Assembly (NCBI GenBank): GCA_007116445.1 | Contig: SKIM01000056.1 | Location: 1 to 6,620, forward strand | Direction: 5' to 3' | DNA: 6,620 nucleotides | Origin: Natronohydrobacter sp. | GTDB taxonomy: Bacteria; Pseudomonadota; Alphaproteobacteria; Rhodobacterales; Rhodobacteraceae | In this document: piece by piece, positions 1 to 5,987 of the stretch | Position numbering within the stretch: position 1 is the stretch's first letter | How the letters are laid out: each line of letters begins with the position of its first letter | Translations under genes and position numbers: made by a program | Notes under the pieces: model-generated | What the model saw: only the letters and a program-made list of their open reading frames with translations | Databases searched by the model: none | Told to the model about the DNA's origin: nothing

Positions 1-2642
1 ATCATCGGCTGCATCTCGATCCGCGCCCGGCGGTGGGCATGACCTTTCCCATCAATACGTTCTTTCATTCCATGGCCGATGCGGCCTGCGAAAGGGCCAT
101 CGCCGTGGTGTTGTCGGGCACGGGGTCGGACGGGTCAGAGGGGCTGAACAGCATTGTCGAAGCCGGGGGCTGGGCGCTGGTGCAATCGCCCACAAGCGCC
201 AGTTTCGACGGGATGCCGCTGAACGCCATGGCCACGGGGCTGGCCCATGAAACAGGCACGCCCGAAGAACTGGCCCGGTTCATCGAGAAGATCATCGCGG
301 AAAACCGCGCGCCGCGTCTGATCTCTGTCGATGCGGAAGTCGAAACGCCCATCGAGGATACGCTGGACGAGATCGGCCAGCTGATCGAGATTGATCTGGC
401 CAATTACAAACCGCATACGCTGGTGCGCCGGCTGGAACGGCGGATGCTGGCGACGGGCACCAGGGATGTGCGCAGCTACATGCGCCTGTTGCGCAGCGAA
501 GGGCAGGAGACGGACCGCCTGCGCAGCGAGATGATGATCCCGGTCACCTCGTTCTTCCGCGACAAGGACGCTTTTGACGATTTGGCCGAAAGCGTGATCC
601 GGCCTGACCTGCTGAAGCGGGCAGAGGATCCGTCGGGGACATATCGCATCTGGTCGGTGGCCTGCTCGACCGGGCAGGAAGCCTATTCGCTGGCGATCCT
701 CGTCTTCGAGGCGATGCGGGTGCAGGGGCTTGATCTGGAGGTCAAGATTTTCGCCACTGATATCGAGCCGAGTTATCTGGCCACAGCCTCCAGCGGCATC
801 TATCCGGCGCGGCTGTTGCAGAACATGCCGCAAGAGCTGCGCGAGCGGTATTTCACGCGCATCGACGATGACAGCGATCAGATCGTGCCCCGGCTGCGTC
901 GCGCCATTGTGTTTTCGCGCCATGATGTGCTCAGCGATCCACCCTTTCTGAAGCTCGATCTGGTGGTCTGTCGCAACATGATCATCTATCTGCGCGCCGC
1001 GCCGCAGGAACGCGCGCTGCGCCGGATGCTGTTCGGGCTGAACGCGGGCGGTGCGATGTTCATGGGCGGATCGGAAGCGCCGGGCAAGCTGGCGGGGCTG
1101 CTCGACACAGTGTCGGCGCGCAGCAAGATCTTCCGGCTGCGCGGCGAGTTGCGCCATCTGTCCGCCGAAGATTTCCTGCTCTCGGCAGGCACCATCGCGG
1201 CCCGGCGTGATCCGCGCAAGCGGTCGGCCACGGCAAGCCCTGTGACCGATGCGACCGAAGCGCTGGCGGCTTCGACCAATTGTCTGATCAAGGCCTTCGT
1301 GCCGCCCTCGGTGGTGATCGATGCGCAGCGCGAGATCCGCCATGTCTATGGCGATGTCACGCCCTTCCTGCGTCTGCAGCCGGGGGATGCGACGCTTGAT
1401 CTGGTCACACTGCTGCCCGAGCGGATCGCGGCGGTCGTCTCGACCCTGATCTTTGCCGCGCTGCGCGACCGGACGCAGACCAAATCGGTGATCATGCAGC
1501 CGGACGGGCCGGGCGATGACACTGGGCTTGATCTGCCCGTGCGCATCGAGATCCGGCCTGTCGTGTTGCCAGGGCATGAAACTGCCGCGCAACTGGTGAT
1601 CAGTTTCGAGCATCTGCGCGGGCCGCATCCTGTGGCAGAGCGGGTTGAAGGCGCACAGGATCTCGCCTCGCTGACCGCCCGCCGCGCCGTCGAGCTGGAG
1701 GCCGAGCTGGATCAGGTCCGCGACACGCTCAAGGCCACGATCGAGGAGCTGGGCAGCGCCAATGAGGAATTGCAGGCCAGCAATGAAGAATTGATGGCCA
1801 GCAACGAAGAATTGCAAAGCACCAACGAAGAGCTGCAATCGGTCAATGAAGAGCTGCATACGGTCAATGCCGAGTTGCAGGAAAAGATCATGCAGCTCAA
1901 TGAAGCTTATGCCGATCTCGAAGGGTTGTCGCGTGCGGCGCGCATTCCGTTGATCTTTCTGGACGGCTACGGGCGCATCACGCGGTTTTCGGCCCAGGCG
2001 ACCGAGATCTTCCGCCTGCGCGATCAGGATATTGGCCGCCCGCTGATGGATATCACCCACACGCTGATCGGCTTCGATCTGGAAACCAGCATCGCCGAGG
2101 CCGAAACCGAGAGCAGGACGCAGCAATATGAGGTGCGTGACCGCGAAAAGCGCAGCTGGCTGGTGACCATCCAGCCCTTTGTCGGGCGCTCCTCGGAGGA
2201 ATCGCGCATGGTGCTGTCCTTCATCGATGTGTCCAGCGTTCAGGCGATGCGCTATCTGCAATCGGTGATCGACGCGGCGCCGCAAAATCTGGCCGTGCTG
2301 GATGCGGCGGGTCAGATCGTGCTGGTCAATGAAGCCTGGCGGCGCTTTTCGCGCGAGAATGGCGGCACGCTCCGGCTGTCAGGCGGGCAGGATATCGATT
2401 ACCTGCAGGCGCTGGAAGGCGCCGCGCGCCAGGACAGCACCGCGCGCCGGGCGCTTGAGGGACTAAAATCCCTGCTTTCTGGCGCACGCGACGAATTTTC
2501 CTTGATCTATCCCTGTCATTCGCCCACACAGAACCGCTGGTTCCTGATGCATGCGTCTGCCTTGCGTGACGGTGGATGTGTGATAACGCATCTCGACATT
2601 TCGAACCTTGACTACCCTGTGCATGAAGAAGTCGCGGAATGA
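1..2642 (+). CDS. CheB-CheR-PAS-PAS fusion protein, 5' end outside window
   Basis: Fused chemotaxis-type methylesterase/methyltransferase with PAS sensor domains, probably a cytoplasmic signalling protein. The frame is open to the left edge and the residues before the GTG at 33 already fit CheB, so the real start lies outside. Numbering from that GTG: residues 1-95 are the end of the CheB methylesterase domain with GTGSDG (D33 fits the catalytic Asp; catalytic Ser and His would be upstream). Residues ~112-162 fit CheR_N and ~170-360 the CheR SAM-binding domain, with TSFFRD, ACSTGQEAYS (210-219) and CRNMIIYL (313-320). A coiled coil (~550-625) contains heptad-like NEEL repeats. Two PAS domains follow (~632-745 and ~748-862). 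Related alphaproteobacterial proteins often end in an HWE or HisKA kinase; this one stops after the second PAS. Its stop overlaps the next start (ATGA). Both enzyme domains look intact where visible. Substrate and signal are unknown. Confidence 0.93.
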   Translation, partial: HRLHLDPRPAVGMTFPINTFFHSMADAACERAIAVVLSGTGSDGSEGLNSIVEAGGWALVQSPTSASFDGMPLNAMATGLAHETGTPEELARFIEKIIAENRAPRLISVDAEVETPIEDTLDEIGQLIEIDLANYKPHTLVRRLERRMLATGTRDVRSYMRLLRSEGQETDRLRSEMMIPVTSFFRDKDAFDDLAESVIRPDLLKRAEDPSGTYRIWSVACSTGQEAYSLAILVFEAMRVQGLDLEVKIFATDIEPSYLATASSGIYPARLLQNMPQELRERYFTRIDDDSDQIVPRLRRAIVFSRHDVLSDPPFLKLDLVVCRNMIIYLRAAPQERALRRMLFGLNAGGAMFMGGSEAPGKLAGLLDTVSARSKIFRLRGELRHLSAEDFLLSAGTIAARRDPRKRSATASPVTDATEALAASTNCLIKAFVPPSVVIDAQREIRHVYGDVTPFLRLQPGDATLDLVTLLPERIAAVVSTLIFAALRDRTQTKSVIMQPDGPGDDTGLDLPVRIEIRPVVLPGHETAAQLVISFEHLRGPHPVAERVEGAQDLASLTARRAVELEAELDQVRDTLKATIEELGSANEELQASNEELMASNEELQSTNEELQSVNEELHTVNAELQEKIMQLNEAYADLEGLSRAARIPLIFLDGYGRITRFSAQATEIFRLRDQDIGRPLMDITHTLIGFDLETSIAEAETESRTQQYEVRDREKRSWLVTIQPFVGRSSEESRMVLSFIDVSSVQAMRYLQSVIDAAPQNLAVLDAAGQIVLVNEAWRRFSRENGGTLRLSGGQDIDYLQALEGAARQDSTARRALEGLKSLLSGARDEFSLIYPCHSPTQNRWFLMHASALRDGGCVITHLDISNLDYPVHEEVAE
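1761..1886 (+). repeat. Six tandem 21-bp units coding NEEL-type heptads
   Basis: Six consecutive 21-base units begin at 1761, 1782, 1803, 1824, 1845 and 1866. Each starts aat/aac and encodes Asn-(Glu/Ala)-Glu-Leu followed by three variable residues (NEELQAS, NEELMAS, NEELQST, NEELQSV, NEELHTV, NAELQEK). The 7-residue period fits a parallel coiled coil joining the CheR part to the PAS part. Similar NEELQ(S/A) repeats are typical of CheB-CheR-PAS fusions, so this is a conserved signalling helix rather than a random expansion. The DNA identity between units could still allow unit gain or loss. Confidence 0.85.
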
Positions 2643-3223
2643 GCAGCGAGAGCGAGCCGAGCAACACCAAGCAAGACCATGCGCGTCGCCGCATCGAAAA
2701 GCTGCTGCAGAGTGGCAAATTGCCTTCGCTCAGCATGTTGTTGCAGCGTGATGAGGTCAGTATCGACGAGCTGGCGCTGGATCTGCTGACGCATCAGGTT
2801 GAGATCGAGGTTCAGGTCGAGCAATTGCGCGAAGCGAATGCGGCGCTGGATGCCGAGCGGCGCAAATTCGAGACGATCTTTCACGATATGCCTGTGGCGG
2901 CGCTGGTGGTGGACCCGGAAAGCGGGGCGATCACGGCCGAGAACCACAAGCTGCGCAAGCTTTTCCCGCGGCGTTTCGGGGATACGAGCGGGATGCATTA
3001 TCTGCGCCATATGGGCGAAAACCGCTTCGATCAGGACCGGATTTCACTGGGGCTGGCCGATTGCCGGATCGGGTCTGCGGCGGATGTGAAGGCGGTCAGT
3101 CTGATCGATGTGACGCCGGGCAGTTATCTGATGTGCGATATTCGCATGGCCCGCCTGCAGATCGGATCGGACAGCGCGCCGGCCGTTCTTGGGATCATCC
3201 AGCCCTATGACCGGCGTTTCTGA
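2639..3223 (+). CDS. Small PAS-like sensory protein, coupled to CheB-CheR gene
   Basis: A 194-residue soluble protein with no signal peptide or membrane helix. Residues 1-38 are charged and Ser-rich. Residues ~42-80 form a helix with QVEIEVQVEQLREAN, resembling the coiled lead-in before PAS domains in many sensor kinases (compare 'HQIELEMQNEELR'). Residues ~80-190 look like a divergent PAS domain: FETIFHDMPVAALVVD opens it in the usual way and MARLQI...AVLGIIQPYD closes it. No kinase, cyclase or other output domain follows. The ATG lies inside the stop of the upstream gene (ATGA), so translation is coupled and the two products are probably made together and may interact. I infer a sensory or adaptor partner for the CheB-CheR-PAS protein. 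The PAS call rests on pattern only and ligand-binding residues cannot be named. Confidence 0.82.
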   Translation: MSSESEPSNTKQDHARRRIEKLLQSGKLPSLSMLLQRDEVSIDELALDLLTHQVEIEVQVEQLREANAALDAERRKFETIFHDMPVAALVVDPESGAITAENHKLRKLFPRRFGDTSGMHYLRHMGENRFDQDRISLGLADCRIGSAADVKAVSLIDVTPGSYLMCDIRMARLQIGSDSAPAVLGIIQPYDRRF

Positions 3224-3269
3224 CAGCTGATCTTTCTTGGCTCATGGCGAGGATTGCCCGCGCGTTGCG

Positions 3270-3294
3270 GGAACCGCGGGTCTGTCTCGGGGTT
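3270..3294 (+). promoter_or_regulatory. Possible EcfG-type promoter (GGAAC-N16-GGTT)
   Basis: GGAAC at 3270-3274 and GGTT at 3291-3294 with a 16-base spacer. The alphaproteobacterial EcfG consensus is GGAAC-N16/17-CGTT, so there is one mismatch in the -10. The element matches in spacing and -10 the one in front of the PRC-barrel gene in this window. No convincing coding gene lies downstream on this strand before the terminator at 3506-3527. A single short motif can arise by chance, so confidence is low. Confidence 0.3.
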
Positions 3295-3380
3295 ATGCAT
3301 CCTGATATTTTTGGGGACTCACGGCGATTTGCGATAACATGCCCCGGCCGCATGTATTCAGGCGAAGAAACGGACCTCAG

Positions 3381-3392
3381 TTTTGCGCAAAA
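3381..3392. repeat. Perfect 12-bp palindrome TTTTGCGCAAAA
   Basis: A self-complementary 12-mer in the non-coding stretch. It has the form of a dimeric regulator site, but no regulator in the window can be tied to it. It may be incidental in an AT-rich region. Confidence 0.4.
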
Positions 3393-3494
3393 AGTTTCGC
3401 GTGATGTTGGTTTTAAAAATCCACCGAATCTGAATTATATCCATGCAGAGCGCGGCTGTCTTTTGGGGTGGTCTGTTTTTGCCGTATTGGTTCT

Positions 3495-3539
3495 GAATAA
3501 ACGAAGGGCCTGCCGAATGGCAGGCCCTGTCTTTTATTC
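3495..3539. terminator. Bidirectional rho-independent terminator
   Basis: Perfect 9-bp GC-rich stem GGGCCTGCC (3506-3514) / GGCAGGCCC (3519-3527) with a GAAT loop. It is extended by an outer 7-bp arm gaataaa (3495-3501) / tttattc (3533-3539) across small internal loops. The + strand is followed by tgtctttta and the - strand by ttcgtttattc, so it should work in both directions. It lies 11 bases beyond the stop of the - strand PRC-barrel gene and downstream of the + strand CheB-CheR/PAS genes, separating the convergent units. Confidence 0.85.
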
Positions 3540-3550
3540 GGATTTGGAAA

Positions 3551-4483
3551 TTACCCCTCATATTCGGGCAGGCTTTCCATTTCCTCTTGGGTCATGGTCA
3601 CCTGGACACGCACATCGCCATCTTCATCATTCCAAAGAATGTCGAGATCATTGATTTCGAGTGCGATCGTGTGGCTGCCCATCCCCAGGAAGCCGCCGAC
3701 ATCCATCACGGCATGGGTGATTTCCCCGGTCGAGCCGAAGACCAGATCATCGACTGTGGCGATATTGTCACCCTCGCGGCCAAAGACATCCGCGCCCATC
3801 AGACGGTCTGCCGTGCGGTCGGTTTCAGCCATGACCGTGTAGCCTTCGGGCACTTCAGTGCGGGCTTCGGCCTGGTCGTGATGCGCCTCGCCCATCGCGG
3901 CCCCTGTGCCGGTCCCCATCTCGGCGCTGTCGAAGCTGCGGCTGGGCTCGAAGCCCATCGACAACTGGTCCTCATCCCATTCCGGCAGGGCTTCCAGCTG
4001 CTCGCGGGTCATGGTGGCGACGACAAAGAAGTCATCGATTTCAGTGGCTTCGCTCTCATCTGCTACGAAATACAGCTCGTCGATATCAACCATGACCGTG
4101 CGCGCGCCGAAGCCGAGGAAGCCGCCGACATCGATCAGGACACCGCGGACTTCACCATCCTTGGTCATCACGATATCATCGATACCGCCCACATTTTCCC
4201 ACTGGTCACGGCTGCCCGAGAACACGTCGCTGCTTTCCCAGCGCAGACGCGCCTGATCCCACATGCTCTGATCATCGCCCATACGGGTCTGGGTCAGATC
4301 GCGAGTGGCTTCGGTGTCCAGCGTGTAGAGGTTCTTGCCGGTGAAGTTGCTGACCAGGAAGGCCGGCACGACATCGGTGCTGATTGCGGCCGCATCTGTG
4401 CCCATCGTGTCAGTGGTGGTTTGCGCCACAGCGCCCATCGATGTCACGGCGACAAGTGCAGTCGTAAGCATGAGCTTCTTCAT
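3551..4483 (-). CDS. Secreted protein with two PRC-barrel domains
   Basis: About 310 residues. There are two adjacent ATG codons (4486 and 4483). AGGAG lies at 4490-4494, only 3 bases from the first and 6 from the second, so I chose the second. An N-terminal Sec signal peptide is clear: KK, a hydrophobic stretch, then AVA-Q cleavage near residue 20. The mature protein is acidic and has no cysteine. Two PRC-barrel domains (about 40-170 and 210-308) share near-identical cores, DVGGFLGFGARTV and DVGGFLGMGSHTI, and similar ends, MTREQLEALPEW and MTQEEMESLPEY. A flexible Gly/Ala/His-containing linker joins them. The first domain has an extra Asp/Trp-rich insert. PRC-barrels mediate protein or small-molecule contacts at membranes and RNA complexes; the exact role here is unknown, probably periplasmic envelope stress or photosynthesis-related assembly by family. 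An EcfG-like promoter precedes it and a terminator follows. Confidence 0.9.
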   Translation of the reverse strand: MKKLMLTTALVAVTSMGAVAQTTTDTMGTDAAAISTDVVPAFLVSNFTGKNLYTLDTEATRDLTQTRMGDDQSMWDQARLRWESSDVFSGSRDQWENVGGIDDIVMTKDGEVRGVLIDVGGFLGFGARTVMVDIDELYFVADESEATEIDDFFVVATMTREQLEALPEWDEDQLSMGFEPSRSFDSAEMGTGTGAAMGEAHHDQAEARTEVPEGYTVMAETDRTADRLMGADVFGREGDNIATVDDLVFGSTGEITHAVMDVGGFLGMGSHTIALEINDLDILWNDEDGDVRVQVTMTQEEMESLPEYEG

Positions 4484-4528
4484 CATTAACTCCTGTTTTG
4501 TGTCTGGCCTCGTGAGGCTCTGACCATA

Positions 4529-4553
4529 AACCGGCGACCTGTTTTAAAGTTCC
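4529..4553 (-). promoter_or_regulatory. Probable EcfG-type promoter for PRC-barrel gene
   Basis: On the - strand, GGAAC (4553-4549) and GGTT (4532-4529) are separated by 16 bases. The -35 is perfect and the -10 differs from CGTT by one base. The -10 ends 45 bases before the chosen start codon at 4483, almost the same as the 47 bases for the divergent operon's promoter. Genes of this kind (PRC-barrel) are common members of EcfG regulons, which supports the call. Confidence 0.55.
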
Positions 4554-4599
4554 AAAAAAAATCCAGCGCGGTGCGAATTGGAGCGGGTTTTTTCTGGAA
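4550..4599. repeat. Inverted repeat in the divergent intergenic region
   Basis: ttccaaaaaaaa at 4550-4561 pairs with ttttttctggaa at 4588-4599 (11 of 12 positions) around a 26-base loop. The left arm overlaps the -35 of the PRC-barrel promoter. It could be a regulator site or a DNA-bending A-tract pair; function is not known. Confidence 0.4.
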
Positions 4600-4639
4600 A
4601 AGAATTCATGCGCGTATTTTCGCCTGTGGGGCGGCTATA

Positions 4640-4645
4640 TATAAT
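4640..4645 (+). promoter_or_regulatory. Possible sigma70 -10 box (TATAAT)
   Basis: A perfect TATAAT in the divergent region, facing the DUF1328 operon. The -35 at the usual distance (around 4617-4622, ttttcg) is poor. It may give a housekeeping basal promoter besides the EcfG site, or just be part of the AT-rich ctatatataatag stretch. Confidence 0.25.
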
Positions 4646-4677
4646 AGTCACTGCTTAATGCTGGCTTGCCCGATTTG

Positions 4678-4702
4678 GGAACTTTTCTGCAGATGGTTCG
4701 TT
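4678..4702 (+). promoter_or_regulatory. EcfG general-stress promoter (GGAAC-N16-CGTT)
   Basis: Perfect GGAAC (4678-4682) and CGTT (4699-4702) with a 16-base spacer, matching the consensus of the alphaproteobacterial general stress sigma factor EcfG. Transcription would start near 4709-4711, giving a leader of about 40 bases before the DUF1328 start at 4750. It is placed to drive both the DUF1328 and DUF2383 genes. Confidence 0.75.
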
Positions 4703-4749
4703 GATCGTGCAATCGTTGCTTTGCAACTTCTCAAATGAAAGGAAATACC

Positions 4750-4923
4750 ATGCTTGGATGGGCTTTGACTTTTCTGATCGTCGCTTTGATTGCAGCGGCG
4801 CTTGGCTTCACCGGGATCGCAGGGACCGCGTCCTCGATCGCACAGATCCTGTTCCTCGTGTTCCTGGTGCTTTTCGTCGTCGCGATGGTGGCGCGTGCCG
4901 TGCGGGGCAAACCCCCGGTTTGA
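4750..4923 (+). CDS. DUF1328 small membrane protein
   Basis: A 57-residue protein with two hydrophobic helices, about residues 3-21 (WALTFLIVALIAAALGF) and 29-50 (IAQILFLVFLVLFVVAMVA). A glycine/alanine turn (TGIAGTAS) lies between them and a basic tail RGKPPV ends it. Length, helix layout and the GFTGIAGTAS-IAQ turn fit the DUF1328 (YtjA-like) family of inner-membrane proteins of unknown function. The start at 4750 is preferred to the in-frame ATG at 4735 because AAGGA sits 7 bases before 4750 and the family begins with ML-W. It lies directly downstream of the perfect EcfG promoter and 63 bases before the DUF2383 gene on the same strand, so it is probably cotranscribed with that gene and stress-induced. 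Confidence 0.9.
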   Translation: MLGWALTFLIVALIAAALGFTGIAGTASSIAQILFLVFLVLFVVAMVARAVRGKPPV

Positions 4924-4986
4924 GGGGGTGCGTGCCGCTTGCCGCTGCCAGAGCCAGTCACCACAAGTGAGAAGGAGATCCAGATC

Positions 4987-5493
4987 ATGACCACCGAAAC
5001 AGCCGGGCACATGCCGCCGAAACTCGCCCCTGATGCCGAGGCCGAAACGCCTGTTGCGACCGGGCCGGGGCCGGATCCGAAAGAGAACGCGCTTGATCTG
5101 ATTGCCGAAGCGCATACGCGCGTCGTCGATACGGTCAGCGGGTTCGAGAAACTGGTCGAGAAGGCCGAGCCGGAGTTCCGGCATGTGGCCGAGACGTTCC
5201 TCGACATGCATCTGCGCCATGCAGATGCGTTGCACGCCTATCTTGCCCAGCAAGGGCGCGAACCCGATGCGGACGGCTCGTTTTTTGCGACTGTCAATCG
5301 CGCGGTGATCGAGATGCGCTCCTGGTTCGAGGCGGTCGATCACGATGTCATGGACCGCATCGTCGAAGGTGAGAAGCATGTGCTGGAGGCCTATCAGGCC
5401 GCGAAAGAGGCCCAACAGAGCATTGAGGCCAACGCCATGCTGGGTCGGCACATGTCCGAGATCGACATCATGCTGAGCACGCATGCGGCCTGA
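4987..5493 (+). CDS. DUF2383-like ferritin-fold protein
   Basis: A 168-residue soluble, mostly helical protein. The start is ATG 4987, preceded by AAGGAG at 4972-4977 (9-base gap); an upstream in-frame TTG at 4939 has no such site. Residues 1-30 are a Pro/Ala/Glu-rich tail. From ~35 on, amphipathic helices fit the DUF2383 four-helix, ferritin-like family: ALDLIAEAHTRVVDTVSGFE, then HLRHADALHAYLAQQGREPD, a DGSFFATVNRAVIEMRSW segment (compare GS...G...R.W in the family) and VEGEKHVLEAYQAA. Glu and His residues in these helices could bind metal, but ligands cannot be assigned with certainty. Function in the family is unsettled; a stress-protective, ferritin-like role is inferred from fold and promoter. 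It is the second gene of the DUF1328 operon and is convergent with the pseudo-receiver gene, 44 bases away. No clear U-tailed terminator was seen in that gap. Confidence 0.82.
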   Translation: MTTETAGHMPPKLAPDAEAETPVATGPGPDPKENALDLIAEAHTRVVDTVSGFEKLVEKAEPEFRHVAETFLDMHLRHADALHAYLAQQGREPDADGSFFATVNRAVIEMRSWFEAVDHDVMDRIVEGEKHVLEAYQAAKEAQQSIEANAMLGRHMSEIDIMLSTHAA

Positions 5494-5537
5494 GCCGGGC
5501 GCCGCGCCAAGTCGCCTGGCAGGCAGCCGCGCGCGCA

Positions 5538-5909
5538 TCACGCTGGACGCGCGCCAGTGATCAGCGCGATCAGGTCTTCGGTGAAAAACGGGGTCGGGAG
5601 CACGGGAAAGCTGTGGGGTTCCGCCACCTCGGTCGGCGCGCCCGACATCAGGATGGTCCGGGCGTCCATCGCATCGAGCCTGACGCGCAAGGGGCTGGTG
5701 GAAAACTGCGCCGGGGGGGCTTCGACGACGGCCACCCGCAGCGCCGCGCCGGGCGGAAGCGCTGTCAAGTGTCGCAGCGCTTCCTCCTCGCCCCCGGCCA
5801 CCAGAGGCGTTCCCAGCCCCATCTCTTCCAATGTCGCGACGATATCCGTCGCGACCAGCGAAAACCTGACACATACCAGAAAATACGACTGCATCCAAAC
5901 TCTGCCCAT
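5538..5909 (-). CDS. Degenerate receiver (pseudo-response-regulator) protein
   Basis: About 123 residues, a single receiver-like domain with no output domain. The fold pattern is visible: MQSYFLV (beta 1), TDIVATLEEMG (helix 1), LRVAVVEAPP (beta 3), ARTILMSGAP (beta 4), FPVLPTPF (beta 5). Aligned with HWE-kinase-linked receivers, the acidic Glu-Asp pair is Val14-Arg15, the phospho-acceptor Asp is Glu63, the Thr of the T-G pair is Ser89, and the conserved Lys before Pro-Phe is Thr106. Normal phosphorylation therefore looks impossible; Glu63 could mimic the phosphorylated state. The start is uncertain: ATG 5909 or ATG 5894, the latter fitting the domain border; neither has a strong ribosome site. 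It lies 78 bases downstream of the HWE kinase on the same strand and in the same frame. It may act as a binding partner of that kinase or be a decaying receiver. Confidence 0.75.
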   Translation of the reverse strand: MGRVWMQSYFLVCVRFSLVATDIVATLEEMGLGTPLVAGGEEEALRHLTALPPGAALRVAVVEAPPAQFSTSPLRVRLDAMDARTILMSGAPTEVAEPHSFPVLPTPFFTEDLIALITGARPA

Positions 5910-5970
5910 GATGATCTTCGGCGTATCATCGGGGGTTGGGGCGCGCGTGGTATTAACTATGACATAGCCA

Positions 5971-5987
5971 GGCGCGATTTTCGCGTC
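5971..5987. other. Small hairpin just after the kinase stop
   Basis: ggcgcga (5971-5977) and tcgcgtc (5981-5987) can form a 7-bp stem, one G-T pair included, with a 3-base loop. It immediately follows the kinase TGA on the - strand. There is no U-tract, so it is not a convincing terminator; it might slow the ribosome or protect the RNA end. Confidence 0.3.

Larger units (their letters stand above)
3224..3494. other. Non-coding, AT-richer intergenic stretch
   Basis: About 270 bases between the PAS gene and the terminator. Base composition is visibly more AT-rich than the surrounding genes, with runs such as ttttaaaaat and gatatttttgg. The open frame through it (from 3244) has no recognisable protein similarity and runs through the terminator hairpin and antisense into the PRC-barrel gene, so I do not call it a gene. 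The stretch holds an EcfG-like promoter element (3270-3294), a perfect TTTTGCGCAAAA palindrome (3381-3392) and no clear terminator directly after the PAS gene. It may be a long 3' untranslated region, or it may encode a small RNA ending at the hairpin at 3506-3527. Confidence 0.55.

Noticed and set aside
135..2285. 716-codon open frame on the - strand opposite the CheB-CheR gene
   Set aside because: It lies wholly antisense to a gene with clear family motifs, and its His/Arg/Gln-rich composition is typical of a shadow frame in GC-rich DNA.
3257..3280. Possible terminator hairpin (cccgcg...cgcggg) after the PAS gene
   Set aside because: The stem is only 5-6 bp, alternative pairings compete and there is no following T-tract.
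3244..3654. 136-codon open frame on the + strand after the PAS gene
   Set aside because: It runs through the strong terminator hairpin and antisense into the PRC-barrel gene, with no ribosome site and no recognisable domain.
3587..4489. 300-codon open frame on the + strand opposite the PRC-barrel gene
   Set aside because: The - strand reading has a signal peptide, two PRC-barrel domains, a ribosome site and a terminator; the + strand reading shows no family features.
5494..5554. GC-rich inverted repeats (gcgcgc...gcgcgc) between the convergent DUF2383 and receiver genes
   Set aside because: No T-run follows on either strand and simple gcgc repeats pair easily by chance, so a terminator could not be supported.
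4648..5898. 416-codon open frame on the - strand across DUF1328, DUF2383 and the receiver gene
   Set aside because: It is antisense to two genes recognised by family and overlaps the receiver gene in another frame; low-complexity Arg/Gly/His composition.
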